From the NCBI GenBank assembly GCA_913054115.1, contig CAJXIS010000096.1, forward strand, positions 1-7,623: DNA of 7,623 nucleotides. Reading direction: 5' to 3'. The notes beneath the pieces are model-generated. The model ran no database searches. It worked only from the letters and a program-made list of their open reading frames with translations, and had not been told where the DNA came from. Source of the DNA: an uncultured Acidimicrobiaceae bacterium. GTDB taxonomy: Bacteria; Actinomycetota; Acidimicrobiia; Acidimicrobiales; MedAcidi-G1. A program made the position numbers and the translations under genes. Numbering within the stretch: position 1 is the stretch's first letter; each line of letters opens with the position of its first letter. Below are positions 1-6,215 of this stretch, one piece after another.

Positions 1-510
1 GGTGCGCCGGTGGGTGAGGGTTCGCCCGGTGGCGGTGGGGGCGACGGCCAGCAGCTCGCCTTCGATGCCGGGCAACGTCTCGGCGAGGCTCGTCGCACCC
101 TCGTTGAGGTTGACCCAGAGGAAGCCGGCCATCTCGTCGAGCCGCACCGCCGGCACGCACAGGTCGCCGACCGGCTCGCCCCTGGCGAAGAGCAGGCGTC
201 CGTCGAGGTCGTAGGTCCAGGCGTGGTATGGGCAGGTGATGCTCTGGGCCGACCCGGTGTCGCCGACCAGCAACTCGTGTCCCCGGTGCTGGCAGACGTT
301 GTACATGGCGTGGAGCGAGCCGTCGGCCTGGCGGACGACGGCGATGCCCTGGTCGCCGATGGCAGCGGTCAGGAAGTCGCCGGCCCTCGTGAGCTGGCCG
401 GTGTGGCCGACCAGGTGCCACGTGCGGGCGAAGATGCGGTCGAGCTCCTCGGCGAAGATCGACGGATCGGTGTACCAGTCGCCGCTGAGGGCTCGGCGGT
501 GCTCGGTCAA
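1..510 (-). CDS. Rieske [2Fe-2S] oxygenase alpha subunit, betaine-demethylase/choline-monooxygenase type (3' end outside window)
   Basis: The first 170 residues of a Rieske non-haem iron oxygenase are present; the C-terminus lies beyond base 1. The cluster-binding motif is complete: C73-Q-H75, 17 residues, then C93-P-Y-H96, followed by AWTYDLDG. The N-terminal pattern (WYTDP near residue 12, then EELDRIFARTWHLVGH) and the CPYHxW form fit the group that holds glycine-betaine, stachydrine and carnitine oxygenases, as well as many uncharacterised members. These enzymes use O2 and reductase-supplied electrons to hydroxylate an N-methyl, which leaves as formaldehyde. The catalytic domain with its 2-His/1-carboxylate iron site is not visible, so substrate cannot be read. 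TTG at 510 is chosen because GAGGAG lies 6 nt upstream and no ATG or GTG fits nearby. The gene follows the aminotransferase by 48 nt on the same strand, probably in one transcript. No reductase gene is in the window; it may lie to the left. Family is confident; betaine substrate is inferred from neighbours. Confidence 0.9.
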   Translation of the reverse strand, partial: MTEHRRALSGDWYTDPSIFAEELDRIFARTWHLVGHTGQLTRAGDFLTAAIGDQGIAVVRQADGSLHAMYNVCQHRGHELLVGDTGSAQSITCPYHAWTYDLDGRLLFARGEPVGDLCVPAVRLDEMAGFLWVNLNEGATSLAETLPGIEGELLAVAPTATGRTLTHRRT

Positions 511-516
511 TGCGTG

Positions 517-522
517 CTCCTC
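517..522 (-). promoter_or_regulatory. Ribosome binding site for the Rieske gene
   Basis: GAGGAG read on the minus strand, 6 nt before the TTG codon at 510. It decides a start that would otherwise be unclear, since the reading frame stays open back to the aminotransferase stop codon. Confidence 0.65.
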
Positions 523-558
523 GTCGGCGGTATCGGCAGGCGGGTGGAGGGCGGCAGG

Positions 559-1665
559 CTAGGGCAGGTCGGCCAGTGCGTCCACCAGCCGGTCCATCCG
601 GTGGGGAAGGTTGATGTCGCTGCGCAGGTAGCGCTTGCCGAGGCCCCGGAACGACACCGAGCCGTCCTTGACGATGACACCCCGCTCGAGCAGGCCGTTG
701 AACACCCTCGTCGAGTCGGTGTCCGGGTCGAGGATCTCGATCAACATGAAGTTGGAGCGGGTCCCCGGCACGAGGCGGAAGCGGTCGAGTTCGCCGAAGC
801 GCTCCGTGACGTGGGCCCTGCCCCCGAGGATGGCGGCCACGGTCCGGTCGACGTGCCCGTCGTCGGCCAGGGCGGCGATGCCGCCGACGATCTGGAGGCG
901 ACCCACGTTCCAGGTGGGCTTGACGGCGAGCAGCGGAGGGATGAGGTCGGGGTGGGCGACGCCGAAGCCGAGGCGCAGGCCGGCCAGGCCGTAGGCCTTG
1001 GAGAAGGTGCGCAGCACGATGAGGTTGTCGTACTCCTTCGCCAGGTGGATGTGGCCGGGGGTGTCCGAGTAGTGGACGTAGGCCTCGTCGAGGGCGACGA
1101 GGGCGTGGGGGGCCGCCTCGATGATGCGCCGGACATCGGCCTCTTCGAGCCAGGTGCCGGAGGGGGAGTGCGGGTTGGTGACGAACACGATCCGGGTGTC
1201 GGGCTCGATGGCATCGATGTAGGCGTCGACGTCGCACGACATGGTGGGCGTGTCGATGTAGACGGGCCGGCGGTCCTCGGCCTCGGCGAAGAGGTGGTAC
1301 ATCGGGAAGCAGGGTCGGGTCATGAGGACCTTGCCGCCCGGTTCGGCGTAGGCGCGGATGATGAGGGCGATCACCTCGGTCTCGCCGGAGCCGCAGACGA
1401 GGTTCTCGGGGGCGTAGCCGTACTTCTCGGCGATGGCCTCGCGGAGCGGCTCGGCGGTCCAGGAGGAGTACAGGTGGATGTGCCCGACCTCCTCGCGGAT
1501 GGCGGCCATGGCCAGGGGAGAGGGGCCGAACGGGTTCTCGGCGGAGCCGAGCTTGGCCACCTCGTCGGCGGGGATGCCGTAGCGGGCGGTCACCCAGTCG
1601 ACCGGCAGGCCCGGCACGTAGAACTCGGGGTCCACCAGGTTGGGGTTCGCGAGGTGGAGGTCCAC
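559..1665 (-). CDS. PLP-dependent aminotransferase, fold type I, histidinol-phosphate-aminotransferase-like
   Basis: A 368-residue class I/II aminotransferase with HisC architecture and length. It shows YVPGLPVDWV near residue 16, SAENPFGPSP (41-50), TNPHSPSG with PLP-contacting N164, ALDEAY with D193 for the pyridine nitrogen and Y196, and FSKAYGLAGLR with Schiff-base lysine K223 and phosphate-binding R231. R348 is the likely carboxylate-binding arginine. The closing segment reads LRSDINLPHR rather than the usual HisC form (LRITVGT-like), and SNENP is changed to SAENP, so the substrate pocket may differ from true HisC. It would exchange the amino group of an amino acid or amine with a 2-oxo acid in the cytoplasm. 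GTG at 1665 is preceded by AGGGAG 7 nt away and lies 4 nt after the regulator's stop, implying co-transcription. No other histidine-biosynthesis genes are present, so a catabolic role beside the demethylases is more likely. Fold and chemistry are confident; substrate is unknown. Confidence 0.9.
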   Translation of the reverse strand: MDLHLANPNLVDPEFYVPGLPVDWVTARYGIPADEVAKLGSAENPFGPSPLAMAAIREEVGHIHLYSSWTAEPLREAIAEKYGYAPENLVCGSGETEVIALIIRAYAEPGGKVLMTRPCFPMYHLFAEAEDRRPVYIDTPTMSCDVDAYIDAIEPDTRIVFVTNPHSPSGTWLEEADVRRIIEAAPHALVALDEAYVHYSDTPGHIHLAKEYDNLIVLRTFSKAYGLAGLRLGFGVAHPDLIPPLLAVKPTWNVGRLQIVGGIAALADDGHVDRTVAAILGGRAHVTERFGELDRFRLVPGTRSNFMLIEILDPDTDSTRVFNGLLERGVIVKDGSVSFRGLGKRYLRSDINLPHRMDRLVDALADLP

Positions 1666-1669
1666 GGCA

Positions 1670-2548
1670 CTACTCCCTGACGTACGCGCCGGCGGCTCGG
1701 CGGTGCTGGTGGAACTGGTCGATGGCTTCGGTGGCCTCGGAGCGGCTGTCGGCGACGAGGAAGGCGAGTAGTGCCTCGAGCAGCGCCACGACGCCGATGA
1801 CGCTGGCGAAGTAGAGGGGGGTCTCGGTGGCGGCGACGAAGATGTGGTCGGCGGCGAGTGCGGTGGGCGCCGTGCGGCTGTCGGTGATGGCGACGACGGT
1901 GACGCCTCGTTCGGCGGCGAGGCGGGTGGCCTCGACGATCTCGGTGCGGTAGGGGGCGAAGGTCATCGAGAGGAGGACGTCGCCGGGACCCATGCGGGCC
2001 ACGTCGTCGATCGGGAGGCCGTCGTTGGTGGGGAGGGCGTGGAGGCCGGGGAGCGCCATCGAGCCCACGTAGCAGAAGTGTCGGGCGAGGGGCGCCAGGG
2101 CGCCGACGCCGAGCACGCCGGTGTGGTCGGCGTCGAGGATGGTGTCGGCGACCAACTTGAGTTCGGAGGAGTCGAGGTCGTCGAAGACCTGTTCGACGAT
2201 GGCGAGGTTCGAAGACGCCAGGTCGGCGAGCAGGTCGCCGTGGTGCTCGGCCCCGGCGATGGCCTGGAGCCAGCGGGCCTTGTCGGGGAATGAGGTGCCG
2301 GCCGCGGCCACGTCGCTGCGGAACGGCTCCCGGAGGTCGTCGTAGCCCTTGAAGCCGATCGCGCGGGCGAGCCGTACGAGGGTGTTGGGCTTGACACCTG
2401 CCTCGTCGGCCAGTTGGCGCATCGAGAGCACCGCCACGCGGCCCGGTTGGTCGAGGACGTGGCGTGCGGCGAGGCGGACCTGCGGGCTGAGGTCGGGATA
2501 CGACTCGGCGAGCCGGTCGAGGACCTGGGCGGGGGAGGTGGACGCCAT
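1670..2548 (-). CDS. RpiR/MurR-family transcriptional regulator (HTH_6 plus SIS domain)
   Basis: A 292-residue protein of normal RpiR-family length. The N-terminal helix-turn-helix domain covers about residues 5-80, with the typical run LADEAGVKPNTLVRLARAIG (46-65) followed by FKGYDDLRE. A SIS domain covers about 125-270, ending in the characteristic VTVVAITDS stretch (216-224). Such proteins bind palindromic operators and usually sense a phosphorylated sugar through the SIS domain. Here the usual GxGxS reads GVGAL (147-151) and the SxSG loop reads TFAP (196-199), so the phosphate-binding serines seem lost and another effector is likely. ATG at 2548 is chosen because the HTH domain begins directly after it. 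A longer frame from 2698 would add about 50 low-complexity residues and cross the divergent gene's start. The gene heads the leftward block and abuts a 16-bp palindrome, so it probably controls itself and the divergent flavoprotein block. Family is confident; role as cluster regulator is inferred. Confidence 0.92.
   Translation of the reverse strand: MASTSPAQVLDRLAESYPDLSPQVRLAARHVLDQPGRVAVLSMRQLADEAGVKPNTLVRLARAIGFKGYDDLREPFRSDVAAAGTSFPDKARWLQAIAGAEHHGDLLADLASSNLAIVEQVFDDLDSSELKLVADTILDADHTGVLGVGALAPLARHFCYVGSMALPGLHALPTNDGLPIDDVARMGPGDVLLSMTFAPYRTEIVEATRLAAERGVTVVAITDSRTAPTALAADHIFVAATETPLYFASVIGVVALLEALLAFLVADSRSEATEAIDQFHQHRRAAGAYVRE
1673..1678 (-). promoter_or_regulatory. Ribosome binding site for the aminotransferase, inside the regulator's last codons
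   Basis: AGGGAG on the minus strand overlaps the regulator's final codons and sits 7 nt before the GTG at 1665. The overlap suggests translational coupling of regulator and aminotransferase. Confidence 0.6.
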
Positions 2549-2550
2549 CG

Positions 2551-2566
2551 TGGTACAAATGTACCA
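2551..2566. promoter_or_regulatory. 16-bp palindrome, candidate operator of the RpiR-type regulator
   Basis: TGGTACA-AA-TGTACCA is a perfect inverted repeat with 7-bp arms and a 2-bp centre, AT-richer than its surroundings. It lies 2 bp before the regulator's ATG and overlaps promoter-like hexamers on both strands. A protein bound here would affect both divergent blocks. The symmetry is seen directly; the binding partner is inferred. Confidence 0.7.
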
Positions 2567-2588
2567 TAATGATCCAGACAGTGGACAA
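2558..2588 (-). promoter_or_regulatory. Possible leaderless promoter of the regulator gene
   Basis: On the minus strand TACATT (2563-2558) fits the actinobacterial TANNNT -10 form and ends 9 nt before the ATG at 2548. TTGTCC (2588-2583) is a weak -35 match 19 nt further upstream. No Shine-Dalgarno sequence precedes the ATG, which suits a leaderless transcript. TATGGT (2568-2563) is an alternative -10. The -10 candidate lies inside the palindrome, so the regulator may repress itself. The call rests on weak consensus matches. Confidence 0.3.
2565..2570 (+). promoter_or_regulatory. Possible -10 element of the flavoprotein operon
   Basis: CATAAT matches TATAAT at five of six bases and overlaps the right edge of the 16-bp palindrome. 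Transcription would begin near 2577, giving a leader of about 50 nt. No convincing -35 is seen at the expected distance, so this is tentative. Confidence 0.3.
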
Positions 2589-2593
2589 CTGTC
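2577..2593. repeat. Second inverted repeat in the divergent control region
   Basis: GACAGT-GGACA-ACTGTC has 6-bp arms around a 5-bp centre, with a further CC/GG pair outside one mismatch. An overlapping reading is GGACA-AC-TGTCC (2583-2594). Its arms are unlike those of the 2551-2566 palindrome. It could bind a second regulator, or form a hairpin at the 5' end of the flavoprotein mRNA. Confidence 0.45.
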
Positions 2594-2614
2594 CGGTATC
2601 GGCGCCGTCCCCGC

Positions 2615-2619
2615 AGGAG
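2615..2619 (+). promoter_or_regulatory. Ribosome binding site of the flavoprotein gene
   Basis: AGGAG lies 7 nt before the ATG at 2627. A second in-frame ATG at 2633 would be 13 nt away, so 2627 is the better start. Confidence 0.7.
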
Positions 2620-2626
2620 CACCTCC

Positions 2627-5050
2627 ATGGCCATGCCCGACAACGCCCGGGTCGTCGTCGTCGGCGGCGGAATCGTCGGCGCCAGCGTGCTCTACCACCT
2701 GGCCAGGGAGGGCTGGACCGACACGCTGCTCGTCGAGAAGGCCGAGTTCACGTCAGGCTCCACGTGGCACGCCGCCGGCCAGGTCACCCACTCGGTCTCG
2801 AGCTACACGCTGGCCTCGATGCGCCGGTACGCCACCGAGCTGTATCCGGCGCTCGAGGCCGAGACCGGCGTCGCCACCTCGTGGCACGAGCCCGGCTCGT
2901 TCCGTGTCGCCTACGAGCCGATCGAGATCGACTGGCTGAAGGGGCAACTCGGCGTCGGTGCCTATGCCGGCCTCGAGATGGACTGGGTCGGCCCGGAGGT
3001 CGTCGCCGAACACCATCCGCTCTATGACGTGTCCAGGATCGTGGGTGCCATCTGGACGCCCGGGGACGGCCACGTCGATCCGTCCGGCGCCACCAATGCG
3101 CTCCTGACCGGTGCCCGCAACCGGGGTGCCGTGACGTCCCGCCGGAACCGGGTGCTCGAGATCAACCGGCGCCCCGACGGCGACTGGGACGTGGTCACCG
3201 AGCAGGGCACCGTCACCTGCGAGCACGTCGTCAACGCCGCCGGCTGCTACGCGGACCGCGTGGCCCGCATGGTCGGCCTGCGGGTGCCGATGGCCAACGC
3301 CCTCCACGCCTACCTCATCACCGAGCCGGTCCCCGAGATCGCCGCCCTAGACATCGAACTGCCGGTCATGCGCGACGACCACCTGTCGGGCTACATCCGC
3401 CAGGAGCAGGAGGCGGGCCTCATCGGCATCTACGAACAGGTCGGCGCCGAGTCCGTCTGGCACGACCGGCCGGGGTGGGAGCTCGAGAACCCGTTGTTCC
3501 CGATCGACTACGACATCATCGGCGATCGCCTGGAGCGGGCCTTCGAGTGCATGCCGTGCCTCGAGCCTCGCGGCATCAGGCAGACGATCCGGGGCGCCAT
3601 CACCCACACACCCGACGGCGAGGCCATGCTGGGCCTCTCCGGCGTGCGCAACTTCTGGATGGCGTGCGGCGCCCAGGTCGGGGTCGCAGACGGCCCCGGT
3701 CTCGGCCGGGAGCTGGCCCGCTGGATGGTCCACGGCGAGACCAACCTGAGCGTCCGCGGCTACGACCCACGGCGCTTCGGCTACGTCCCCGACGACGACT
3801 ACGGACGCCTCAAGGGCACCGAGGACTACATGTACCGGCACCAGACGCCGGTGCCCGGCCTCGAGCACCCGGCCCTGCGGCCGTTGAAGCCGACCCCGTG
3901 CTTCGAGCGCCACACGGAGCACGGGGCGGTCTTCACGCAGGTCTACGGCTGGGAACGGCCCAAGTGGTATCCGGTCCCGGCCGGCCTTCCGCAGGAGGAC
4001 GTGGTCGGCTTCCGGCACGTGGCCTGGTTCGAGGCGGTGCGCGGGGAGGCACGTGCCGTGCGGGAGCGGGTCGGCATCGCCGACATGACCGCCTTCGCCA
4101 AGTTCGAGTTCACCGGTCCGGATGCCGCCGAGGCCCTCGACCGGCTCACGACCAACCGCCTGCCGAGGGTCGGCCGCATCGGCCTCAACTACTTCCTCAC
4201 CCCGGCCGGTCGGGTCGAGGGCGAGATGACCGTTACCCGCCTGGCCGAGGACCGCTTCTACCTGGTGTCGGCTGCCGTGGGAGAGCTCAAGGACCGCGAG
4301 TTCGTCGAGACGCACCTTCCCGAAGGACTCGACGCCACGCTCACCACGGTGTCGCAGGACCACGGCGTGCTGTCGGTTGCGGGGCCGCTGGCTCGTGACC
4401 TGCTGGAACGGTGCACCGGTGCCGACCTGTCGAGCGACGCATTCCCGTGGCTCTCGGCGCAGGAGATAGAGGTCTGCGGGGTGGCGCTGCGGGCGCTGCG
4501 GGTCGGGTTCGTGGGCGAGCTGGGCTGGGAGCTGCACGTGCCGATGGCGGGGATGCTCACCGTCTACGACGGCCTCTGGGAGGCAGGGCAGGACCTCGGT
4601 GTCGCCGACATCGGCCACCACGCCGTCAACAGCCTGCGGATGGAGAAGGGCTACCGGATCTCGCGTGACATGACCCATGACGTCGATCCGGTCGAGGCAG
4701 GTGTCGGGGCCTTCGTGAAGCGGGACAAGGGCGACTTCGTCGGACGCGAGGCATTGCTGGCACGTGACGTCGAGTCCCGCCGATGGGCATCGGCCTACCT
4801 CGAGGTCGACTGCGAAGTCGCCGAGTGCACCGGTGGCGAGGGTGTGTTCCGGGGCGACCGGGCCATCGGCCTCACCTCGTCCGGCGGTTACGGCTACACG
4901 ACCGGGAAGGTCCATGCCTTTGCCTTCATCTCGCCGGAGGATGCCAGGCCCGGCACGGAACTTGAGGTGATGGTCTTCGGCGACCTGTACCAGGCACGGG
5001 TGCTCGGTGAGGCCGCCTACGATCCCGCCAACGAACGCCTGCGGATGTAG
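2627..5050 (+). CDS. Dimethylglycine/sarcosine dehydrogenase-like FAD enzyme fused to a GcvT-type folate domain
   Basis: An 807-residue cytoplasmic protein that matches mitochondrial dimethylglycine dehydrogenase along its length but lacks a transit peptide. Domains in order: a DAO-type FAD oxidoreductase (about 8-365) with the dinucleotide motif GGGIVGAS (13-20); a short FAO_M-like bridge (about 365-425); a GCV_T folate-binding domain (about 428-685), including LTPAGRVEGEMTV and GELGWEL; and a GCV_T C-terminal barrel (about 705-795). GSTWHAAG (44-51) carries H48, at the place of the histidine that binds FAD covalently in dimethylglycine dehydrogenase. Such enzymes oxidise an N-methyl to an imine and pass the C1 unit to tetrahydrofolate as methylene-THF, reducing FAD, which is reoxidised by an electron-transfer flavoprotein or O2. 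The gene heads the rightward block, 52 nt before the epimerase-like gene, and is probably controlled through the 2549-2626 region. The exact substrate (dimethylglycine, sarcosine or another N-methyl amino acid) cannot be read from sequence. Confidence 0.93.
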   Translation: MAMPDNARVVVVGGGIVGASVLYHLAREGWTDTLLVEKAEFTSGSTWHAAGQVTHSVSSYTLASMRRYATELYPALEAETGVATSWHEPGSFRVAYEPIEIDWLKGQLGVGAYAGLEMDWVGPEVVAEHHPLYDVSRIVGAIWTPGDGHVDPSGATNALLTGARNRGAVTSRRNRVLEINRRPDGDWDVVTEQGTVTCEHVVNAAGCYADRVARMVGLRVPMANALHAYLITEPVPEIAALDIELPVMRDDHLSGYIRQEQEAGLIGIYEQVGAESVWHDRPGWELENPLFPIDYDIIGDRLERAFECMPCLEPRGIRQTIRGAITHTPDGEAMLGLSGVRNFWMACGAQVGVADGPGLGRELARWMVHGETNLSVRGYDPRRFGYVPDDDYGRLKGTEDYMYRHQTPVPGLEHPALRPLKPTPCFERHTEHGAVFTQVYGWERPKWYPVPAGLPQEDVVGFRHVAWFEAVRGEARAVRERVGIADMTAFAKFEFTGPDAAEALDRLTTNRLPRVGRIGLNYFLTPAGRVEGEMTVTRLAEDRFYLVSAAVGELKDREFVETHLPEGLDATLTTVSQDHGVLSVAGPLARDLLERCTGADLSSDAFPWLSAQEIEVCGVALRALRVGFVGELGWELHVPMAGMLTVYDGLWEAGQDLGVADIGHHAVNSLRMEKGYRISRDMTHDVDPVEAGVGAFVKRDKGDFVGREALLARDVESRRWASAYLEVDCEVAECTGGEGVFRGDRAIGLTSSGGYGYTTGKVHAFAFISPEDARPGTELEVMVFGDLYQARVLGEAAYDPANERLRM

Positions 5051-5088
5051 GCGGCCCGTCTGCCCACCCACCCGCCGACCACAGCGAC

Positions 5089-5094
5089 AGGAGG
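5089..5094 (+). promoter_or_regulatory. Ribosome binding site of the epimerase-like gene
   Basis: AGGAGG, a full consensus, sits 8 nt before GTG 5103. It sets the start and rules out the in-frame ATG at 5007, which lies inside the flavoprotein gene. Confidence 0.8.
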
Positions 5095-5102
5095 CTCGAA
5101 CC

Positions 5103-6215
5103 GTGCGGATCACCCGGATCACGATGTGGGGACTCGAGTTGCCGCTGAACCGGCCCTACTCGCTCTCGGGTGGGCGGCTCCACTTCGAGCGGCTCGACAC
5201 CACCATCCTGCGGCTCGACACCGACGAGGGGCTCGTCGGCTGGGGCGAGGGATGCCCGTGGGGATCGACCTACCTGCCGGCCTTCGCCGGAGGGATCCGC
5301 GCCGGGGTCGCCGAGCTGGCGCCGGCCGTCCTCGGCAGGAATCCCAGGCAGACCGACGCCGTCTACCGGGCGATGGACGTGGCCCTGCCGGGGCACGGCT
5401 ACGTGAAGTCGGCGATCGACATGGCCTGCTGGGACCTGACGGCCCGCGCTGCAGGGCTGCCCCTGTGTGACGTCCTGGGCGGGCGGGAGGAGGGGAGGGT
5501 CCGGTTGCACTCGTCGATCCCGTTCGGCACGCCCGACGAGCTGTTGGTCGAGATCGACCTGGCCAGAGCCGAGGGTTACACCTTCCATTCGGCCAAGGTC
5601 GGCGCCGACGTCGATGCGGACATCGAGCGGATGCGGATCCTCGACGCCGCCATGGCGCCCGGTGAGGAGGTCACGTTCGACGTCAACCGGGCCTGGACTC
5701 CCTCCGAGGCGATTGCCGCCCTGAACGCCACCAGCGACATCCAACGGGTCGTGGAGCAGCCGTGCCAGACCTACGAGCAGCACCTCGCTGTCCGCGCTGC
5801 CGTGGGGCAGCCGCTCGCCATCGACGAGTCGCTCGTCACGCTCGGGGACCTGCTGCGGATCGTCGCAGATCGGGCCTGCGAGGTGGTCGGGCTCAAGCTC
5901 GGACGGGTCGGCGGCATCACGCCCGCCCGACGGATGCGCGATGTCTGCCTCGAGGCGGGCATTCGCATGAACGTGGAGGACACCGGCGGGACATCGCTGT
6001 GTGCCACCGCTGTCGTGCACCTGGCCCAGACGGTCCCCGAGCCGTTCCGGCGGGCGACGTGGCTATGCCTCGATCACCTGACGGTCGACCCGGTCGAAGG
6101 CGGGGTGGTCAACGACGGGGGGTATGCCGAGGCCCCGTCCGGTCCGGGGATCGGCGCCGTGCCCGACGAGATGGCCCTGGGCGAACCCCTGGCCGTCTTC
6201 GAGGCTTCATCGTGA
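5103..6215 (+). CDS. Enolase-superfamily (MLE/MR type) enzyme, similar to hydroxyproline-betaine 2-epimerase or cis-3-hydroxyproline dehydratase
   Basis: A 370-residue protein of usual family length. The capping domain (about 1-120) carries GWGEGCPWG (46-54) and GHGYVKSAIDMACWD (97-111). The barrel shows K165 in SAKVG, metal ligands D193 (TFDVN), E218 (VVEQPC) and D241 (AIDES), and the opposite-face lysine K265 (GLKLGRVGG), followed by VEDTGG with D293. Two lysines facing each other across a Mg2+ site are the set used for 1,1-proton transfer, i.e. 2-epimerisation or racemisation. The EQPC, capping-domain and GG-x-x-x-AR patterns recall the group holding HpbD, which epimerises hydroxyproline betaine and proline betaine, and cis-3-hydroxyproline dehydratases. 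W320 lies where an aromatic residue could hold a quaternary ammonium. The usual WGG after the ED motif reads TGG, so specificity may differ. The gene sits between the flavoprotein and MDR genes, overlapping the latter by 4 nt. Superfamily and catalytic set are confident; epimerase activity on a betaine is inferred. Confidence 0.88.
   Translation: MRITRITMWGLELPLNRPYSLSGGRLHFERLDTTILRLDTDEGLVGWGEGCPWGSTYLPAFAGGIRAGVAELAPAVLGRNPRQTDAVYRAMDVALPGHGYVKSAIDMACWDLTARAAGLPLCDVLGGREEGRVRLHSSIPFGTPDELLVEIDLARAEGYTFHSAKVGADVDADIERMRILDAAMAPGEEVTFDVNRAWTPSEAIAALNATSDIQRVVEQPCQTYEQHLAVRAAVGQPLAIDESLVTLGDLLRIVADRACEVVGLKLGRVGGITPARRMRDVCLEAGIRMNVEDTGGTSLCATAVVHLAQTVPEPFRRATWLCLDHLTVDPVEGGVVNDGGYAEAPSGPGIGAVPDEMALGEPLAVFEASS
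6201..6204 (+). promoter_or_regulatory. Probable ribosome binding site of the MDR oxidoreductase gene
   Basis: GAGG, 7 nt before GTG 6212, lies inside the last codons of the epimerase-like gene. The alternative ATG at 6233 has no such site, so the GTG start is preferred, though the match is short. Confidence 0.4.

Noticed and set aside
559..1665. Assignment as hisC of histidine biosynthesis
   Set aside because: Similarity to HisC is real, but no other his gene is present, the substrate-binding C-terminal segment differs and the context is catabolic. Left as HisC-like with no symbol.
10..1680. Long plus-strand open frame opposite the Rieske and aminotransferase genes
   Set aside because: Its Gly/Val/Asp-rich product has no domain, while the minus strand encodes two clear enzymes. 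It is a high-GC antisense shadow.
2549..2698. N-terminal extension of the regulator from 2698
   Set aside because: It would add about 50 low-complexity residues, cross the control region and overlap the flavoprotein start. The family N-terminus begins at 2548.
5007..5102. Upstream ATG for the epimerase-like gene
   Set aside because: It lies inside the flavoprotein gene and gives a Pro/Arg-rich extension; GTG 5103 has a consensus ribosome site and the family N-terminus.
3347..5122. Long minus-strand open frame opposite the flavoprotein gene
   Set aside because: No recognisable motif and low-complexity composition; the plus strand has a full DMGDH-like protein.
5762..6211. Frame upstream of the MDR gene inside the epimerase-like gene
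   Set aside because: It is only an open Arg/Gly/Ala-rich shadow; MDR similarity begins after 6212.
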